Shown here in pieces: positions 1 through 7,239 of a stretch of 64,000 bases of DNA. The stretch is from UMGS2069 sp900557585 (GTDB lineage: Bacteria > Bacillota > Clostridia > Christensenellales > UBA1242): contig CABSCS010000007.1 of the NCBI GenBank assembly GCA_902476355.1, positions 16,778-80,777 on the forward strand, read 5' to 3'. The notes below the pieces were generated by a model that was given only the letters and a program-made list of their open reading frames with translations, was not told the origin of the DNA and ran no database searches. The translations under genes and the position numbers were made by a program. How positions within the stretch are numbered: position 1 is the stretch's first letter; the number at the start of each line of letters is the position of its first letter.

Positions 1-2
1 AA

Positions 3-425
3 ACAAATGGTGCCATTTATGGTGATGACACAAACCTTAGAATTTATGAAGACGAGGACATTGATTGTTGTTTTGTTGCAAATCCAAGAGCAAAAGGTCA
101 CATGATGATTGCGTCAAAAACCCACTATCACGACATGAGCGAGGCACCTGATTGGCTCAATGAAAAGATTGTTCGCTTTGCAAAGCAATTCATGAAAATT
201 TTGTGCAAAGAGTTTGGGTGCGAGCGTGTTTATCTTTGCACGATGTGTGATGGAAAGAACAATCACTATCATGTTCAACTCATTCCGCGCTATGCAAACG
301 AAAAGCGAGGTTCAACAAATTTTGTGAAAGAACGAAAAGAATATGAATATGACGAGGAAAAACTTCGAAAAATGCAAAAAGCAATTCAAAAATATGTTGA
401 TTGTTGCAAATTATCAAAAAAGTAA
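3..425 (+). CDS. HIT-like nucleotide-binding protein (5' end outside window)
   Basis: The reading frame is open from the window edge (frame beginning at base 3) to the TAA at 423-425, so the N-terminus is missing. The visible part contains NNHYHVQLIPRY, which fits the histidine-triad motif HxHxH with the third His replaced by Gln (HxHxQ), as in the GalT-type branch of the HIT superfamily. HIT proteins hydrolyse or transfer nucleotidyl groups via a His-AMP/UMP intermediate. The substrate cannot be inferred. It is followed by a terminator and then a nucleotide-kinase/CYTH gene and an ADP-ribosylglycohydrolase, so the neighbourhood is nucleotide-themed. Family call is fairly sure; function is not. 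Confidence 0.6.
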   Translation, partial: TNGAIYGDDTNLRIYEDEDIDCCFVANPRAKGHMMIASKTHYHDMSEAPDWLNEKIVRFAKQFMKILCKEFGCERVYLCTMCDGKNNHYHVQLIPRYANEKRGSTNFVKERKEYEYDEEKLRKMQKAIQKYVDCCKLSKK

Positions 426-454
426 AGAGCAGTTGTTGCTCTTTTATTTTTTGT
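424..454 (+). terminator. Intrinsic terminator after HIT-like gene
   Basis: Stem AAAGAGCA / TGCTCTTT with a 5-nt loop, overlapping the stop codon and followed by a T-rich run. Confidence 0.8.
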
Positions 455-495
455 TTACTTTAAAAAAAAATCTACTAAAAGTAGAGTTTGTGCGG

Positions 496-525
496 TTGAC
501 AAAGTAGAGAGGCTTGCAATATAAT
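496..525 (+). promoter_or_regulatory. Sigma-A promoter of the XRE-kinase-CYTH gene
   Basis: TTGACA (496-501), 18-nt spacer, TATAAT (520-525). An AGGAG ribosome site follows at about 532. Confidence 0.85.
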
Positions 526-544
526 GAGCATGTAGGAGAAAAAA

Positions 545-1861
545 ATGAAAGACATTGCATTTGGAGAAAAAATATATCAACACCGCAAAAGTTTGGGGCT
601 TTCGCAAAAACAACTTGGCAAAGAACTTGGTGTTTCAGACAAGGCAGTTTCAAAATGGGAAACAGGAGAAGCATATCCCCAAGTTTCACAACTTGTTTAC
701 CTTTCAAAGTTGTTTGATGTGAGTTTGGACAGCCTTTTGATAAGCGAGAACTTGAAGCCAAAAAGTGTGCACAAAATTGTCATCACTGGTGGGCCTTGCG
801 GTGGAAAAAGCACTGCAATGAGTTATATTCAAAATGAGTTCACAAAACGTGGTTTTACAGTTTTGATTGTTCCAGAAACTGCAACCGAACTCGTTTTGGC
901 AGGAATTTCGCCAAACAAATTTGACAACATGGGCGGATTTGAAGATTGCATTTTGTCGCTTCAACTTGCAAAGGAAAAGGTTGTTGAAAATGCAATTGCA
1001 AACATGAACAAATATGACAAATTTTTGATCATTTGTGACCGTGGCGTTATGGATTGCAAGGTATATCTTTCAGATTTGCAGTTCAAAAACTGTGTGAAGA
1101 AAACAGGCATAAGCGAACTTAAACTCCGCGACAGTTATGATGCGGTTTTCCATTTGGTGAGTGCTGCCAAAGGGGCAAAAGAATTTTACAATTTTGACAA
1201 TCTAGCCCGCCGTGAAACTCTTGAAGAGGCGGTGACAATTGATGAAAAAACTTTGAATGCATGGGTGGGGCACCCACACCTTCGTGTTATTGACAACAGC
1301 ACCGATTTTAAAACAAAAATGCGCAGGCTTTTGAAGGAGGTTGCTTCTTTTCTTGGCGAGCCTGCTCCATATGAAATTGAACGCAAATTTTTGATAGATT
1401 TTCCACCAATAGACAAACTTGAAAAAATGGAAAATTGCTCAAAAGTCGAAATTGTCCAAACCTATCTTGAAAGCAAAAAAGGCGAGGAAGTTCGCATTCG
1501 TCAACGTGGTCAAAACGGCGAGTTTATATATACAAAAACTACAAAAATCAAAGTTAGTGATGCCAAGAGGCTTGAAACCGAAACGCGCATCAGTGAGCAA
1601 GAATATTTGAATTTGATGACCTGTTCAGACACTGCAAAAACACAAATTCGAAAAACAAGATATTGCTTGCTTTATAAAAATCAATATTTCGAAATTGATG
1701 TTTATCCTTTCTGGAAGAACAAGGCAATAATGGAAATTGAACTTCAAAAAGAAAACCAAGAAGTGGACTTTCCGAAGTTTATTAAAATTGAAAAAGAAGT
1801 AACGGGAATAAACGAATATTATAACGCAGAACTTGCAAAAACCGTAAACAAGGGGGCATAA
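545..1861 (+). CDS. XRE HTH + AAA_28-type P-loop + CYTH fusion (TTD14-like)
   Basis: A 438-aa three-part protein. Residues ~5-62 form an XRE/Cro helix-turn-helix (LSQKQLGKELGVSDKAVSKWE). Residues ~76-272 are a P-loop NTPase with Walker A GGPCGGKST (82-90), PETATELVL (110-118), ICDRG.MD (163-170) and HLVSAAKGAKEFY (203-215). These match the AAA_28/TTD14 nucleotide-binding family as I know it. Residues ~276-435 are a CYTH (triphosphate tunnel) domain with the signature EIERK (277-281). Eukaryotic TTD14 has the same P-loop + CYTH order; the added XRE domain suggests DNA binding or autoregulation, as in NadR. The start has AGGAG at good spacing. The gene abuts the next one with no gap. Domain calls are firm; substrate and role are unknown. 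Confidence 0.8.
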   Translation: MKDIAFGEKIYQHRKSLGLSQKQLGKELGVSDKAVSKWETGEAYPQVSQLVYLSKLFDVSLDSLLISENLKPKSVHKIVITGGPCGGKSTAMSYIQNEFTKRGFTVLIVPETATELVLAGISPNKFDNMGGFEDCILSLQLAKEKVVENAIANMNKYDKFLIICDRGVMDCKVYLSDLQFKNCVKKTGISELKLRDSYDAVFHLVSAAKGAKEFYNFDNLARRETLEEAVTIDEKTLNAWVGHPHLRVIDNSTDFKTKMRRLLKEVASFLGEPAPYEIERKFLIDFPPIDKLEKMENCSKVEIVQTYLESKKGEEVRIRQRGQNGEFIYTKTTKIKVSDAKRLETETRISEQEYLNLMTCSDTAKTQIRKTRYCLLYKNQYFEIDVYPFWKNKAIMEIELQKENQEVDFPKFIKIEKEVTGINEYYNAELAKTVNKGA

Positions 1862-2650
1862 ATGCTTGGTGCAATTATTGGTGATTTGGCGGGCTCGATT
1901 TATGAGTTTGACCAAATAAAACAAGTTAAACCTATAAAAATGCAACATTTGATAGAGAAAAATGCGTTTTTTTCAGACGACACAATCTTGACAGTTGCGG
2001 TTGCCGACGCACTTTTGTCTGGCAAAGATTTTGAAACAAAAATCAAAGAATATGCCAAAAAATATCATTCATATACTCCCGATTTCAAGCCATATTTCAA
2101 AACTCCTTTTTCGCCAAACTTTATGGCTTGGGTAAATGGGAACGAAAGGGGAACAAGTGCCGGAAACGGCGCAATGATGCGTGTTTCTCCAATTGGTTTT
2201 TGGTTTGAAACAGAAGAGGATGTGAAGAAGTATGCACGCCTTGCAACAGAGTGTTCGCATGGTTGTGAAGAAGCAATAAAGTGTGCAGAGATTGTGGCTA
2301 TCATAATTTTCTTTGCAAGAAAAGGGCTTTCAAAAGAGCAAATTAAACAGAAGTTGAATTTGAAAATTAAAAAGCTAAAAATTGAAAAGTTCAACTATCT
2401 TTGCGCTGAAACTCTTGATGTTTGCCTTTATTCGTTTTTTGAAACAAGCAGTTTTGAAAATTGCATCAAAACAGCACTTTCTTTTGGTGGCGACACCGAC
2501 ACAAACGCTTGCATTTCTGGAAGCATGGCAGAGGCGTTTTATGGAATTGATGAAAACATCAAAAACCAAGCAAAACAAAAACTTTCGCCCGACCTTTTAA
2601 ATGTTGTTGAAAGATTTTATCAACATGTTGAAAATAAAAGAAAAATATAA
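1862..2650 (+). CDS. ADP-ribosylglycohydrolase (DraG/ARH family)
   Basis: 262 aa, the size of a single ARH domain. Metal-binding motifs typical of the family are visible: SDDT (38-41), GNGAMMRVSPIGF (101-113), SHG (132-134) and GGDTDT (209-214). Such enzymes remove ADP-ribose from Arg or other acceptors, or hydrolyse ADP-ribose derivatives, using a dinuclear Mg/Mn centre. ATG directly follows the TAA of the XRE-kinase-CYTH gene (1859-1861), with the GGGGG ribosome site inside that gene, so the two are almost certainly co-transcribed and translationally coupled. Immediately downstream and convergent is an ADP-ribosyltransferase-like gene, which suggests an opposing pair. No key metal ligand looks missing. 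Confidence 0.88.
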   Translation: MLGAIIGDLAGSIYEFDQIKQVKPIKMQHLIEKNAFFSDDTILTVAVADALLSGKDFETKIKEYAKKYHSYTPDFKPYFKTPFSPNFMAWVNGNERGTSAGNGAMMRVSPIGFWFETEEDVKKYARLATECSHGCEEAIKCAEIVAIIIFFARKGLSKEQIKQKLNLKIKKLKIEKFNYLCAETLDVCLYSFFETSSFENCIKTALSFGGDTDTNACISGSMAEAFYGIDENIKNQAKQKLSPDLLNVVERFYQHVENKRKI

Positions 2651-2660
2651 AAATCACATA

Positions 2661-2696
2661 AAAAAAGCACCCAAGCGATTACTTGGGTGCTTTTTT
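2661..2696. terminator. Bidirectional terminator between convergent ARH and ART-like genes
   Basis: Perfect 15-bp stem AAAAAAGCACCCAAG / CTTGGGTGCTTTTTT with a 6-nt loop; U-runs serve both strands. Confidence 0.92.
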
Positions 2697-2705
2697 GTTG
2701 CAAAT

Positions 2706-3368
2706 TTATTTTTCAAGTGAGGGAATAAAATTTTCTGAAACTTTCTGATTTAAAACAATTTTGTCTCGGTTATAAACCACAACAATATGACCGTTGTTTT
2801 TTGGTGTTTGACGAATTAAAGCGTCATATCCAAGAGTCACGGCTTTAACCATATAATCGCCTTGTTGGTGCATGAAAAAGTATAAATAATCAAGGTCGCT
2901 TTGGGTGAGAAAGCCGTCAAATTTTTGATTTAGAGTCTTTATAATTTTGTTTTGGTCGCGGAAAAACTCGTGGTTTAAAATTTTTGGACTTGTAAGTCTT
3001 GCATCTTCGCCAACCTTGCCCGAAAGAATATTCACTCCGAAAAATGAGTTCAGTTTGGAAAGGCGGGTATAATAGTTTGCATAATATTTTTTTGTCGCAA
3101 AATAGATTCCATTTCCAAGTGCTGCCGCTTTGTGAACTCTTTGAAATTTGCCCTTTGCAAAGTCGTAAACATATTTGCAAAAATTGAGTTTGTCGCAGTT
3201 AAACCCGCGATAAATTGCCATGCCTTTTACTTTTGCATATTCTTTTGGTGGAAGCAGTTGTGGAAGTTTTTCATCAAGAGAATATAAATGATAAAAACCA
3301 CTTGAAAGAGTTTCCTCTGTAAGTGTTCGATTTTTAATATTAAATATCAATTCTTCAATTTCGTCCAT
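2706..3368 (-). CDS. ADP-ribosyltransferase-like protein, leaderless
   Basis: 220 aa from the chosen start. Motifs in order resemble the ART fold seen in phage and mobile-element proteins: YRG (53-55), GNGIYFAT (85-92), TLGYDALI (178-185) and VVVYNRDKI (196-204). These correspond to the NAD-binding Arg motif, the GxGxYF motif and the C-terminal 'GYDAI...vvlNR' strand pair. A clear catalytic Glu is not obvious, so activity is uncertain. The longer reading frame (from 3404) would run through the -35 box; a perfect promoter ends 7 nt before the ATG at 3368, so MDEIEEL is the start and the mRNA is leaderless. It converges on the ADP-ribosylglycohydrolase gene. Family call is by motif only. Confidence 0.62.
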   Translation of the reverse strand: MDEIEELIFNIKNRTLTEETLSSGFYHLYSLDEKLPQLLPPKEYAKVKGMAIYRGFNCDKLNFCKYVYDFAKGKFQRVHKAAALGNGIYFATKKYYANYYTRLSKLNSFFGVNILSGKVGEDARLTSPKILNHEFFRDQNKIIKTLNQKFDGFLTQSDLDYLYFFMHQQGDYMVKAVTLGYDALIRQTPKNNGHIVVVYNRDKIVLNQKVSENFIPSLEK

Positions 3369-3375
3369 CGCAAAC

Positions 3376-3404
3376 ATTATAGCAAACAACTTTCTTTGTG
3401 TCAA
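3376..3404 (-). promoter_or_regulatory. Consensus promoter, leaderless start (ART-like gene)
   Basis: On the minus strand TTGACA (3404-3399), N17, TATAAT (3381-3376), then 7 nt to ATG (3368). No Shine-Dalgarno can fit. Confidence 0.88.
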
Positions 3405-3492
3405 TATGCATGGTTTTAGAGAGTGAAAAAGGTTGGACGGTTCCGGTTAAAAAGGGAAAAGAAAGTGGCGGACAATAATAATTGTGCAAAAG

Positions 3493-3520
3493 AAAAACCA
3501 CCATATTTTGGTGGTTTTTT
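3493..3520. terminator. Terminator downstream of the 132-aa membrane protein gene
   Basis: Stem AAAAACCACCA / TGGTGGTTTTT with a 5-nt loop. It works on both strands: it ends the minus-strand gene at 3541. Confidence 0.85.
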
Positions 3521-3540
3521 GTGGGTTTTTCTTGAAAAGA

Positions 3541-3939
3541 TTAGACAACAAGTGGAAGAACAATTCCAAGAAGAACAACTAATAAAAGAACAATATAAAG
3601 AACTTTCCAAACAGTTTGTTTAGGTGCAACATAGCGCCATGCAAGAACTGCAACAATGCAAATTGCAAGAGCGGTTGCGCAGTCTTTCAAAACTGAAACA
3701 ACTTTAAAGTTCACGCCACAAAGAGCAAGGATAGATGCAACCAAATATAAAATTGCCATTGCTCCAATGCACCAGAAACTGATTTTGTTGAGTCCCCAAG
3801 TTCTGATTCCTGAACTTCTTTTTGTTGTTTTCTTTGATGAAGTTGATGAAGAAGATGTTTGTTTTGTTTCGGTTGTTTTTGTTGTCTTTTTTGCTGTTGA
3901 TTTTGCAGGTTTAGATGCTGATTTTTTTGCTTCTGCCAT
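3541..3939 (-). CDS. Small membrane protein with Lys/Ser/Thr-rich N-terminus
   Basis: 132 aa. Residues 1-43 are a basic, low-complexity Ala/Lys/Ser/Thr tail. The rest has about three hydrophobic segments (roughly 50-75, 82-102, 108-131). AAGGAG lies just upstream of the ATG. I do not recognise a family. The basic tail resembles the Lys/Ala-rich extensions on several ribosomal proteins in this window and could bind nucleic acid or acidic lipids; that is speculation. Confidence 0.7.
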   Translation of the reverse strand: MAEAKKSASKPAKSTAKKTTKTTETKQTSSSSTSSKKTTKRSSGIRTWGLNKISFWCIGAMAILYLVASILALCGVNFKVVSVLKDCATALAICIVAVLAWRYVAPKQTVWKVLYIVLLLVVLLGIVLPLVV

Positions 3940-4024
3940 AATTTTTCTCCTTTGTTTAAATTCGATAATATTTTATCACAAAGCAAAATAAAAAGATAGC
4001 AAATGAAAAATATTTTTTCAAAAA

Positions 4025-4483
4025 CTATCTTTCAGGTTCTTCGCGAACATTTTGGTCAAGTTTTGTTGAAACCAATTTGAATCTTTCTTTTGTCAAAACA
4101 AGGTCTCTTGCACCATCGAGCACATAACTTGAAAGCCAGTCTGCCTTGAATTCTTCAACGGGGATTGCATATTCAATCTCGGTTGAAACTGGCTCTTCAT
4201 AGCCGTGTGGGGGATAGAATCCTTTTCCGCGGTGTAAAAACAAAATGTGGGTTGGAATTTCAAAAGCGCAAAAATAAAAATCTTGCGAATATTCACGATA
4301 AAGCGTGCGGATTTCTTGCATGCCATTCGCACTTTTGTAAAAGTGCAAATATTTGTCAAAACCATTATATTTGTGTGTGTTTTTGCCGTTGTTGAACATT
4401 TCATAGCGTGCACCAAGAAGAAGCACACGATTGTGTCTGATGTTCAAAAGTTCCTCACGGCTCAAATATCTATAAACTCTCAT
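4025..4483 (-). CDS. Unrecognised 152-aa protein, possible ART-like fold, leaderless
   Basis: 152 aa starting MRVYRYLSREEL. No family recognised with confidence. Possible ART-like features are the N-terminal VYRYLS (R5), KYLHFYKS (44-51), and an acidic strand TEIEYAIPVEEF (101-112) that could supply an ExE motif; this reading is tentative. A longer frame begins at 4525 but the promoter TTGAAA-N17-TATAAT sits inside it and ends 6 nt before the ATG at 4483, so the shorter, leaderless start is preferred. It lies on the same strand as the ART-like gene at 2706, with the same promoter-ATG geometry. Confidence 0.6.
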   Translation of the reverse strand: MRVYRYLSREELLNIRHNRVLLLGARYEMFNNGKNTHKYNGFDKYLHFYKSANGMQEIRTLYREYSQDFYFCAFEIPTHILFLHRGKGFYPPHGYEEPVSTEIEYAIPVEEFKADWLSSYVLDGARDLVLTKERFKLVSTKLDQNVREEPER

Positions 4484-4489
4484 GCCACT

Positions 4490-4518
4490 ATTATATAACC
4501 CTTTCACGCATTTTTCAA
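4490..4518 (-). promoter_or_regulatory. Promoter, leaderless start (152-aa gene)
   Basis: Minus strand TTGAAA, N17, TATAAT (4495-4490), then AGTGGC and ATG at 4483. No ribosome site. Confidence 0.82.
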
Positions 4519-4525
4519 GATACAA

Positions 4526-4793
4526 GTTTTGATTTTTTGCGGAAGTGGAATAATGGTAATGTCTTAATGTTTGGTTGTGGCGTCTTTTTATTGATTTTTA
4601 TTTGATTCGGTGTGAATAAACGATTATTTAAAGATGGTGCCTTTTCGTGATTCTTTATTATGTCACTTTTACATCATTGTATTTTTTCTCTTTGCAAATC
4701 ACAAAATATCCAAATACTTTTTCGCTCTTCACCAATCACTATTGATTAAAACATTAAAGAACTTCTTCACTATTCACTAATCACTATTCACTA
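4526..4793. repeat. Gene-free AT-rich spacer ending in degenerate TAGTGA-type repeats
   Basis: No coding signal seen. At 4765-4793 the sequence is built from alternating CACTATT/CACTAAT units (on the other strand GTGAATAGTGA). A related stretch occurs at 52265-52340. Function unknown. Confidence 0.5.
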
Positions 4794-4824
4794 AAAAAAC
4801 TCCCACCCAAATGGGTGAGAGTTT
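4794..4824 (-). terminator. Terminator downstream of the tRNA-Glu fragment
   Basis: Stem AACTCCCACCC / GGGTGAGAGTT around an AAAT loop; on the minus strand it ends in seven T residues. Confidence 0.8.
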
Positions 4825-4830
4825 TATGTT

Positions 4831-4854
4831 TGGTAGTCCCAAGGAGAGTCGAAC
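4831..4854 (-). repeat. Duplicate of tRNA-Glu 3' end (att-like)
   Basis: 24 nt identical to the 3' end of tRNA-Glu (5135-5158), covering the T-arm 3' half, acceptor strand and CCA. No complete tRNA is attached: on its 5' side lies a 9-bp hairpin GGTTCCGCC (4861-4869) / GGCGGAACC (4883-4891). It could be an attachment-site remnant, a decayed tRNA copy, or the 3' end of an unknown tRNA-like RNA. The rest of 4855-5100 shows no gene. Confidence 0.65.
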
Positions 4855-5100
4855 AGAGATGGTTCCGCCTCTCTGACGAGCCGGCGGAACCTATATCCGC
4901 ATCTTCACTCGCCTTTTTGGCTAAAAAAAACAACCAAGAACCTCAATGTAACGCAAGATACAACCCAAGAACCCTGTTTGGTGTTTTTGTCTCAAAAATT
5001 CGGGCGAACCTGCTGTGTTAGTTCTCACTTTGGTTAAAAGTGGAAAAATAAAAGAGTGTCCTGTGATTATTTGCTGGCAACTCTGTTTGAAAATATGCAA

Positions 5101-5134
5101 AAATAAAAGCACATCAGAAGATGTGCTTTATTTT
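5101..5134 (-). terminator. Terminator of the tRNA-Met/tRNA-Glu transcript
   Basis: Stem AAAGCACATC / GATGTGCTTT, 4-nt loop, T-run on the minus strand, starting right after the tRNA-Glu CCA. Confidence 0.85.
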
Positions 5135-5209
5135 TGGTAGTCCCAAGGAGAGTCGAACTCCTCACTTCGCCGTGAAAGGGCGATGTCTTAACCGATTGAC
5201 CATGGGACC
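5135..5209 (-). tRNA. tRNA-Glu (anticodon TTC)
   Basis: Full cloverleaf on the minus strand: acceptor GGTCCCA/TGGGACT, D-arm with GGTTAAGAC, anticodon arm TCGCC-CTTTCAC-GGCGA with TTC, T-loop TTCGACT, and genome-encoded CCA. It is 6 nt downstream of tRNA-Met and shares its transcript. Confidence 0.96.
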
Positions 5210-5215
5210 ATATTG

Positions 5216-5292
5216 TGGTAGCGGCTGTGGGATTTGAACCTACGACCTACTGGGTATGAACCAGGCGCTCTAGCCAACTGAGCTAAGCCGCC
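5216..5292 (-). tRNA. tRNA-Met (anticodon CAT), elongator type
   Basis: Minus strand, 77 nt with CCA. Acceptor GGCGGCT/AGCCGCT, D-arm GCTC...GAGC, anticodon loop TTCATAC, T-arm with GTTCAAATC. G1-U72 and the non-GGG anticodon stem point to elongator Met rather than initiator. Confidence 0.95.
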
Positions 5293-5320
5293 ATTTGATT
5301 GAATTTTTCAACGCTTTCAC

Positions 5321-5349
5321 ATTTTATTATAAAATCGCCCATTTGTCAA
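5321..5349 (-). promoter_or_regulatory. Promoter of the tRNA-Met/tRNA-Glu operon
   Basis: Minus strand TTGACA (5349-5344), N17, TAAAAT (5326-5321), about 30 nt before tRNA-Met. Confidence 0.8.
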
Positions 5350-5508
5350 CACATTTGGGCAAATTTCTTTTTCTTTTTTTGTGCGCAAAGAAAAAGGAGT
5401 GAATACAACTCTATTTTGTCAGAAAATTGAAAGAAATGGAAGCACTTTTTGTTGCTTGTTTCAAACTTTATGCATAATAAACAAAAAATCCAAAACCCCA
5501 TTGGCTGT

Positions 5509-5537
5509 TTGTTTAAAAATGCGAAAAGGACTATAAT
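5509..5537 (+). promoter_or_regulatory. Promoter, leaderless start (folD operon)
   Basis: TTGTTT (5509-5514), N17, TATAAT (5532-5537), GAAATC, then ATG at 5544. No Shine-Dalgarno. Confidence 0.8.
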
Positions 5538-5543
5538 GAAATC

Positions 5544-6398
5544 ATGGAAATTATAGACGGAAAAACTATTGCACAGGAAATTAAGCAATCGGTTCAAAAA
5601 GAAGTTCAAAAAGAATTTATTGATAAAGGCAAAAAAGTTCCAGTTCTTGCTTGCGTTATTGTAGAGGGGAATAAGGCAAGTGAAGTGTATGTTGCTTCAA
5701 AACAAAAGGCTTGCACTTTTTGCAACATGGAGTCGCGCGTTGTAAGGCTTCCAGAAGATGTTTCAGAAGAAAAATTGTTTGAGACATTGGATGAATTGAA
5801 TGAAGACGAAGATGTTTCAGGAATCCTGCTTCAACTTCCACTTCCAAATGGGCTTGACAGCGTGAAGGCAACAAATCGCATTTCGCCAAAGAAAGATGTT
5901 GACTGTTTGACATTTGAAAATCTTGGTGCGCTTTTTTCAGCAAAAAAAGTGATTGCACCTTGCACGGCAACTGGAATTATTAAAATGCTTAAACATGAAA
6001 ACATTGAAATTTCTGGAAAGCGTGCGGTTGTAATTGGGCGCAGTTTGCTTGTTGGCAAAAGCGTTGCAAACCTTCTTGAACAAGAAAATGCAACAGTTAC
6101 AATTTGCCACAGCAGAACCCAAAATATGCAAGAAATTACAAAACAAGCCGACATTTTGGTTGTTGCGATTGGAAAGCCAAAATATGTGACCGAAGACTAT
6201 GTGAAAGACGGCGCAGTTGTGATTGATGTTGGCATAAACCGAACCGAAAACGGACTTGTTGGCGATGTTGATTTTGATGGTGTTAAGGACAAATGCAGTT
6301 TCATTTCGCCAGTTCCGGGTGGCGTTGGCCCACTTACGGTTGCATGCCTAATGGAAAACACACTTTTGCTTCATAAAGAAAGACACAAAGGAGAATGA
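5544..6398 (+). CDS. folD: Methylenetetrahydrofolate dehydrogenase/cyclohydrolase
   Basis: 284 aa, normal for FolD, the bifunctional cytosolic enzyme that interconverts 5,10-methylene-THF and 10-formyl-THF with NADP. Visible family motifs: YVASKQKAC (catalytic Lys), GILLQLPLPNG, KDVDCLT, PCTATGIIKML, the NADP-binding GRSLLVGKSVANLL, and PVPGGVGPLTVACLMENT. First gene of a folD-thyA-folA operon, which places one-carbon supply next to dTMP synthesis and dihydrofolate recycling. Its ATG is 6 nt after the -10 box, so translation is apparently leaderless. Confidence 0.97.
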   Translation: MEIIDGKTIAQEIKQSVQKEVQKEFIDKGKKVPVLACVIVEGNKASEVYVASKQKACTFCNMESRVVRLPEDVSEEKLFETLDELNEDEDVSGILLQLPLPNGLDSVKATNRISPKKDVDCLTFENLGALFSAKKVIAPCTATGIIKMLKHENIEISGKRAVVIGRSLLVGKSVANLLEQENATVTICHSRTQNMQEITKQADILVVAIGKPKYVTEDYVKDGAVVIDVGINRTENGLVGDVDFDGVKDKCSFISPVPGGVGPLTVACLMENTLLLHKERHKGE

Positions 6399-6399
6399 T

Positions 6400-7230
6400 A
6401 TGAGTTACGCAGATAAAGTTTTTGTAAAGAACATTAAAGATATTTTGAAATATGGTGTCACAGACAACGACCGCGAGGTTCGCCCTAAATGGCTTGACGG
6501 AACCCCTGCGCACACAATCAAAAAGTTTTGCATTGTGAACCGCTATGACCTTTCAAAGGAATTTCCAATTATCACCATTCGCAAAACCAACTATAAAAAT
6601 TGCATTGATGAACTTCTTTGGATTTGGCAAAAAAAGAGCAATAATATTCATGACCTTGCAAGCCATATTTGGGACAGTTGGGCAGACGAAAACGGAACAA
6701 TTGGAAAGGCCTATGGCTATCAACTTGGCGTTAAACACAAATATAAAGAAGGCATGTTTGATCAGGTTGACAGAGTGATTTTTGACCTTAAAAACAATCC
6801 AACTTCTCGCCGAATTATGACAAACATTTATAATCATCATGATTTGAGCGAAATGGCACTTTATCCTTGTGCATATTCAATGACTTTTAACGTTACTGGC
6901 AACAAACTCAATGCAATTTTGAACCAACGTTCACAAGACATGCTTACAGCAAACAACTGGAATGTTTGTCAATATGCTGTTTTGGTTCACATGCTTGCAC
7001 AGGTTGCGGGGCTTGAAGTTGGTGAATTTGTTCATGTTATTGCCGACGCGCATATCTATGATCGTCACATTCCAATTGTGAAAGAGATTATCAAACAAAA
7101 ACAATATAAAGCGCCAAAGTTTGAAATTGACAAAAACATTAAAGATTTCTATGATTTTAAAGTTGACAGTTTTAATTTTAAAGACTATAAATATAACACT
7201 AAAAAATATAAAATCGAAGTTGCGGTATAG
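6400..7230 (+). CDS. thyA: Thymidylate synthase
   Basis: 276 aa. Converts dUMP to dTMP using methylene-THF. The nucleophile Cys lies in ALYPCAYSMTF, followed by the dUMP-binding QRSQDMLTANNWNVCQYAVL and HVIADAHIYDRH. The QRSQD...NNWN variant differs from the E. coli-type sequence but agrees with a Firmicute subgroup. Starts one base after the folD stop; a GGAG ribosome site lies inside the folD end. Translationally coupled member of the folate operon. Confidence 0.95.
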   Translation: MSYADKVFVKNIKDILKYGVTDNDREVRPKWLDGTPAHTIKKFCIVNRYDLSKEFPIITIRKTNYKNCIDELLWIWQKKSNNIHDLASHIWDSWADENGTIGKAYGYQLGVKHKYKEGMFDQVDRVIFDLKNNPTSRRIMTNIYNHHDLSEMALYPCAYSMTFNVTGNKLNAILNQRSQDMLTANNWNVCQYAVLVHMLAQVAGLEVGEFVHVIADAHIYDRHIPIVKEIIKQKQYKAPKFEIDKNIKDFYDFKVDSFNFKDYKYNTKKYKIEVAV

Positions 7231-7239
7231 GAGTAAAAT

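Noticed and set aside
3369..3404. Longer N-terminus for the ART-like protein
   Set aside because: This stretch is occupied by the -10 and -35 boxes, so it cannot be in the mRNA.
4855..5134. Possible tmRNA or other known RNA gene ending in the tRNA-Glu-like 3' end
   Set aside because: No tmRNA 5' domain, no tag-peptide reading frame ending ALAA, and no SRP or RNase P signature seen; left as an unexplained fragment.
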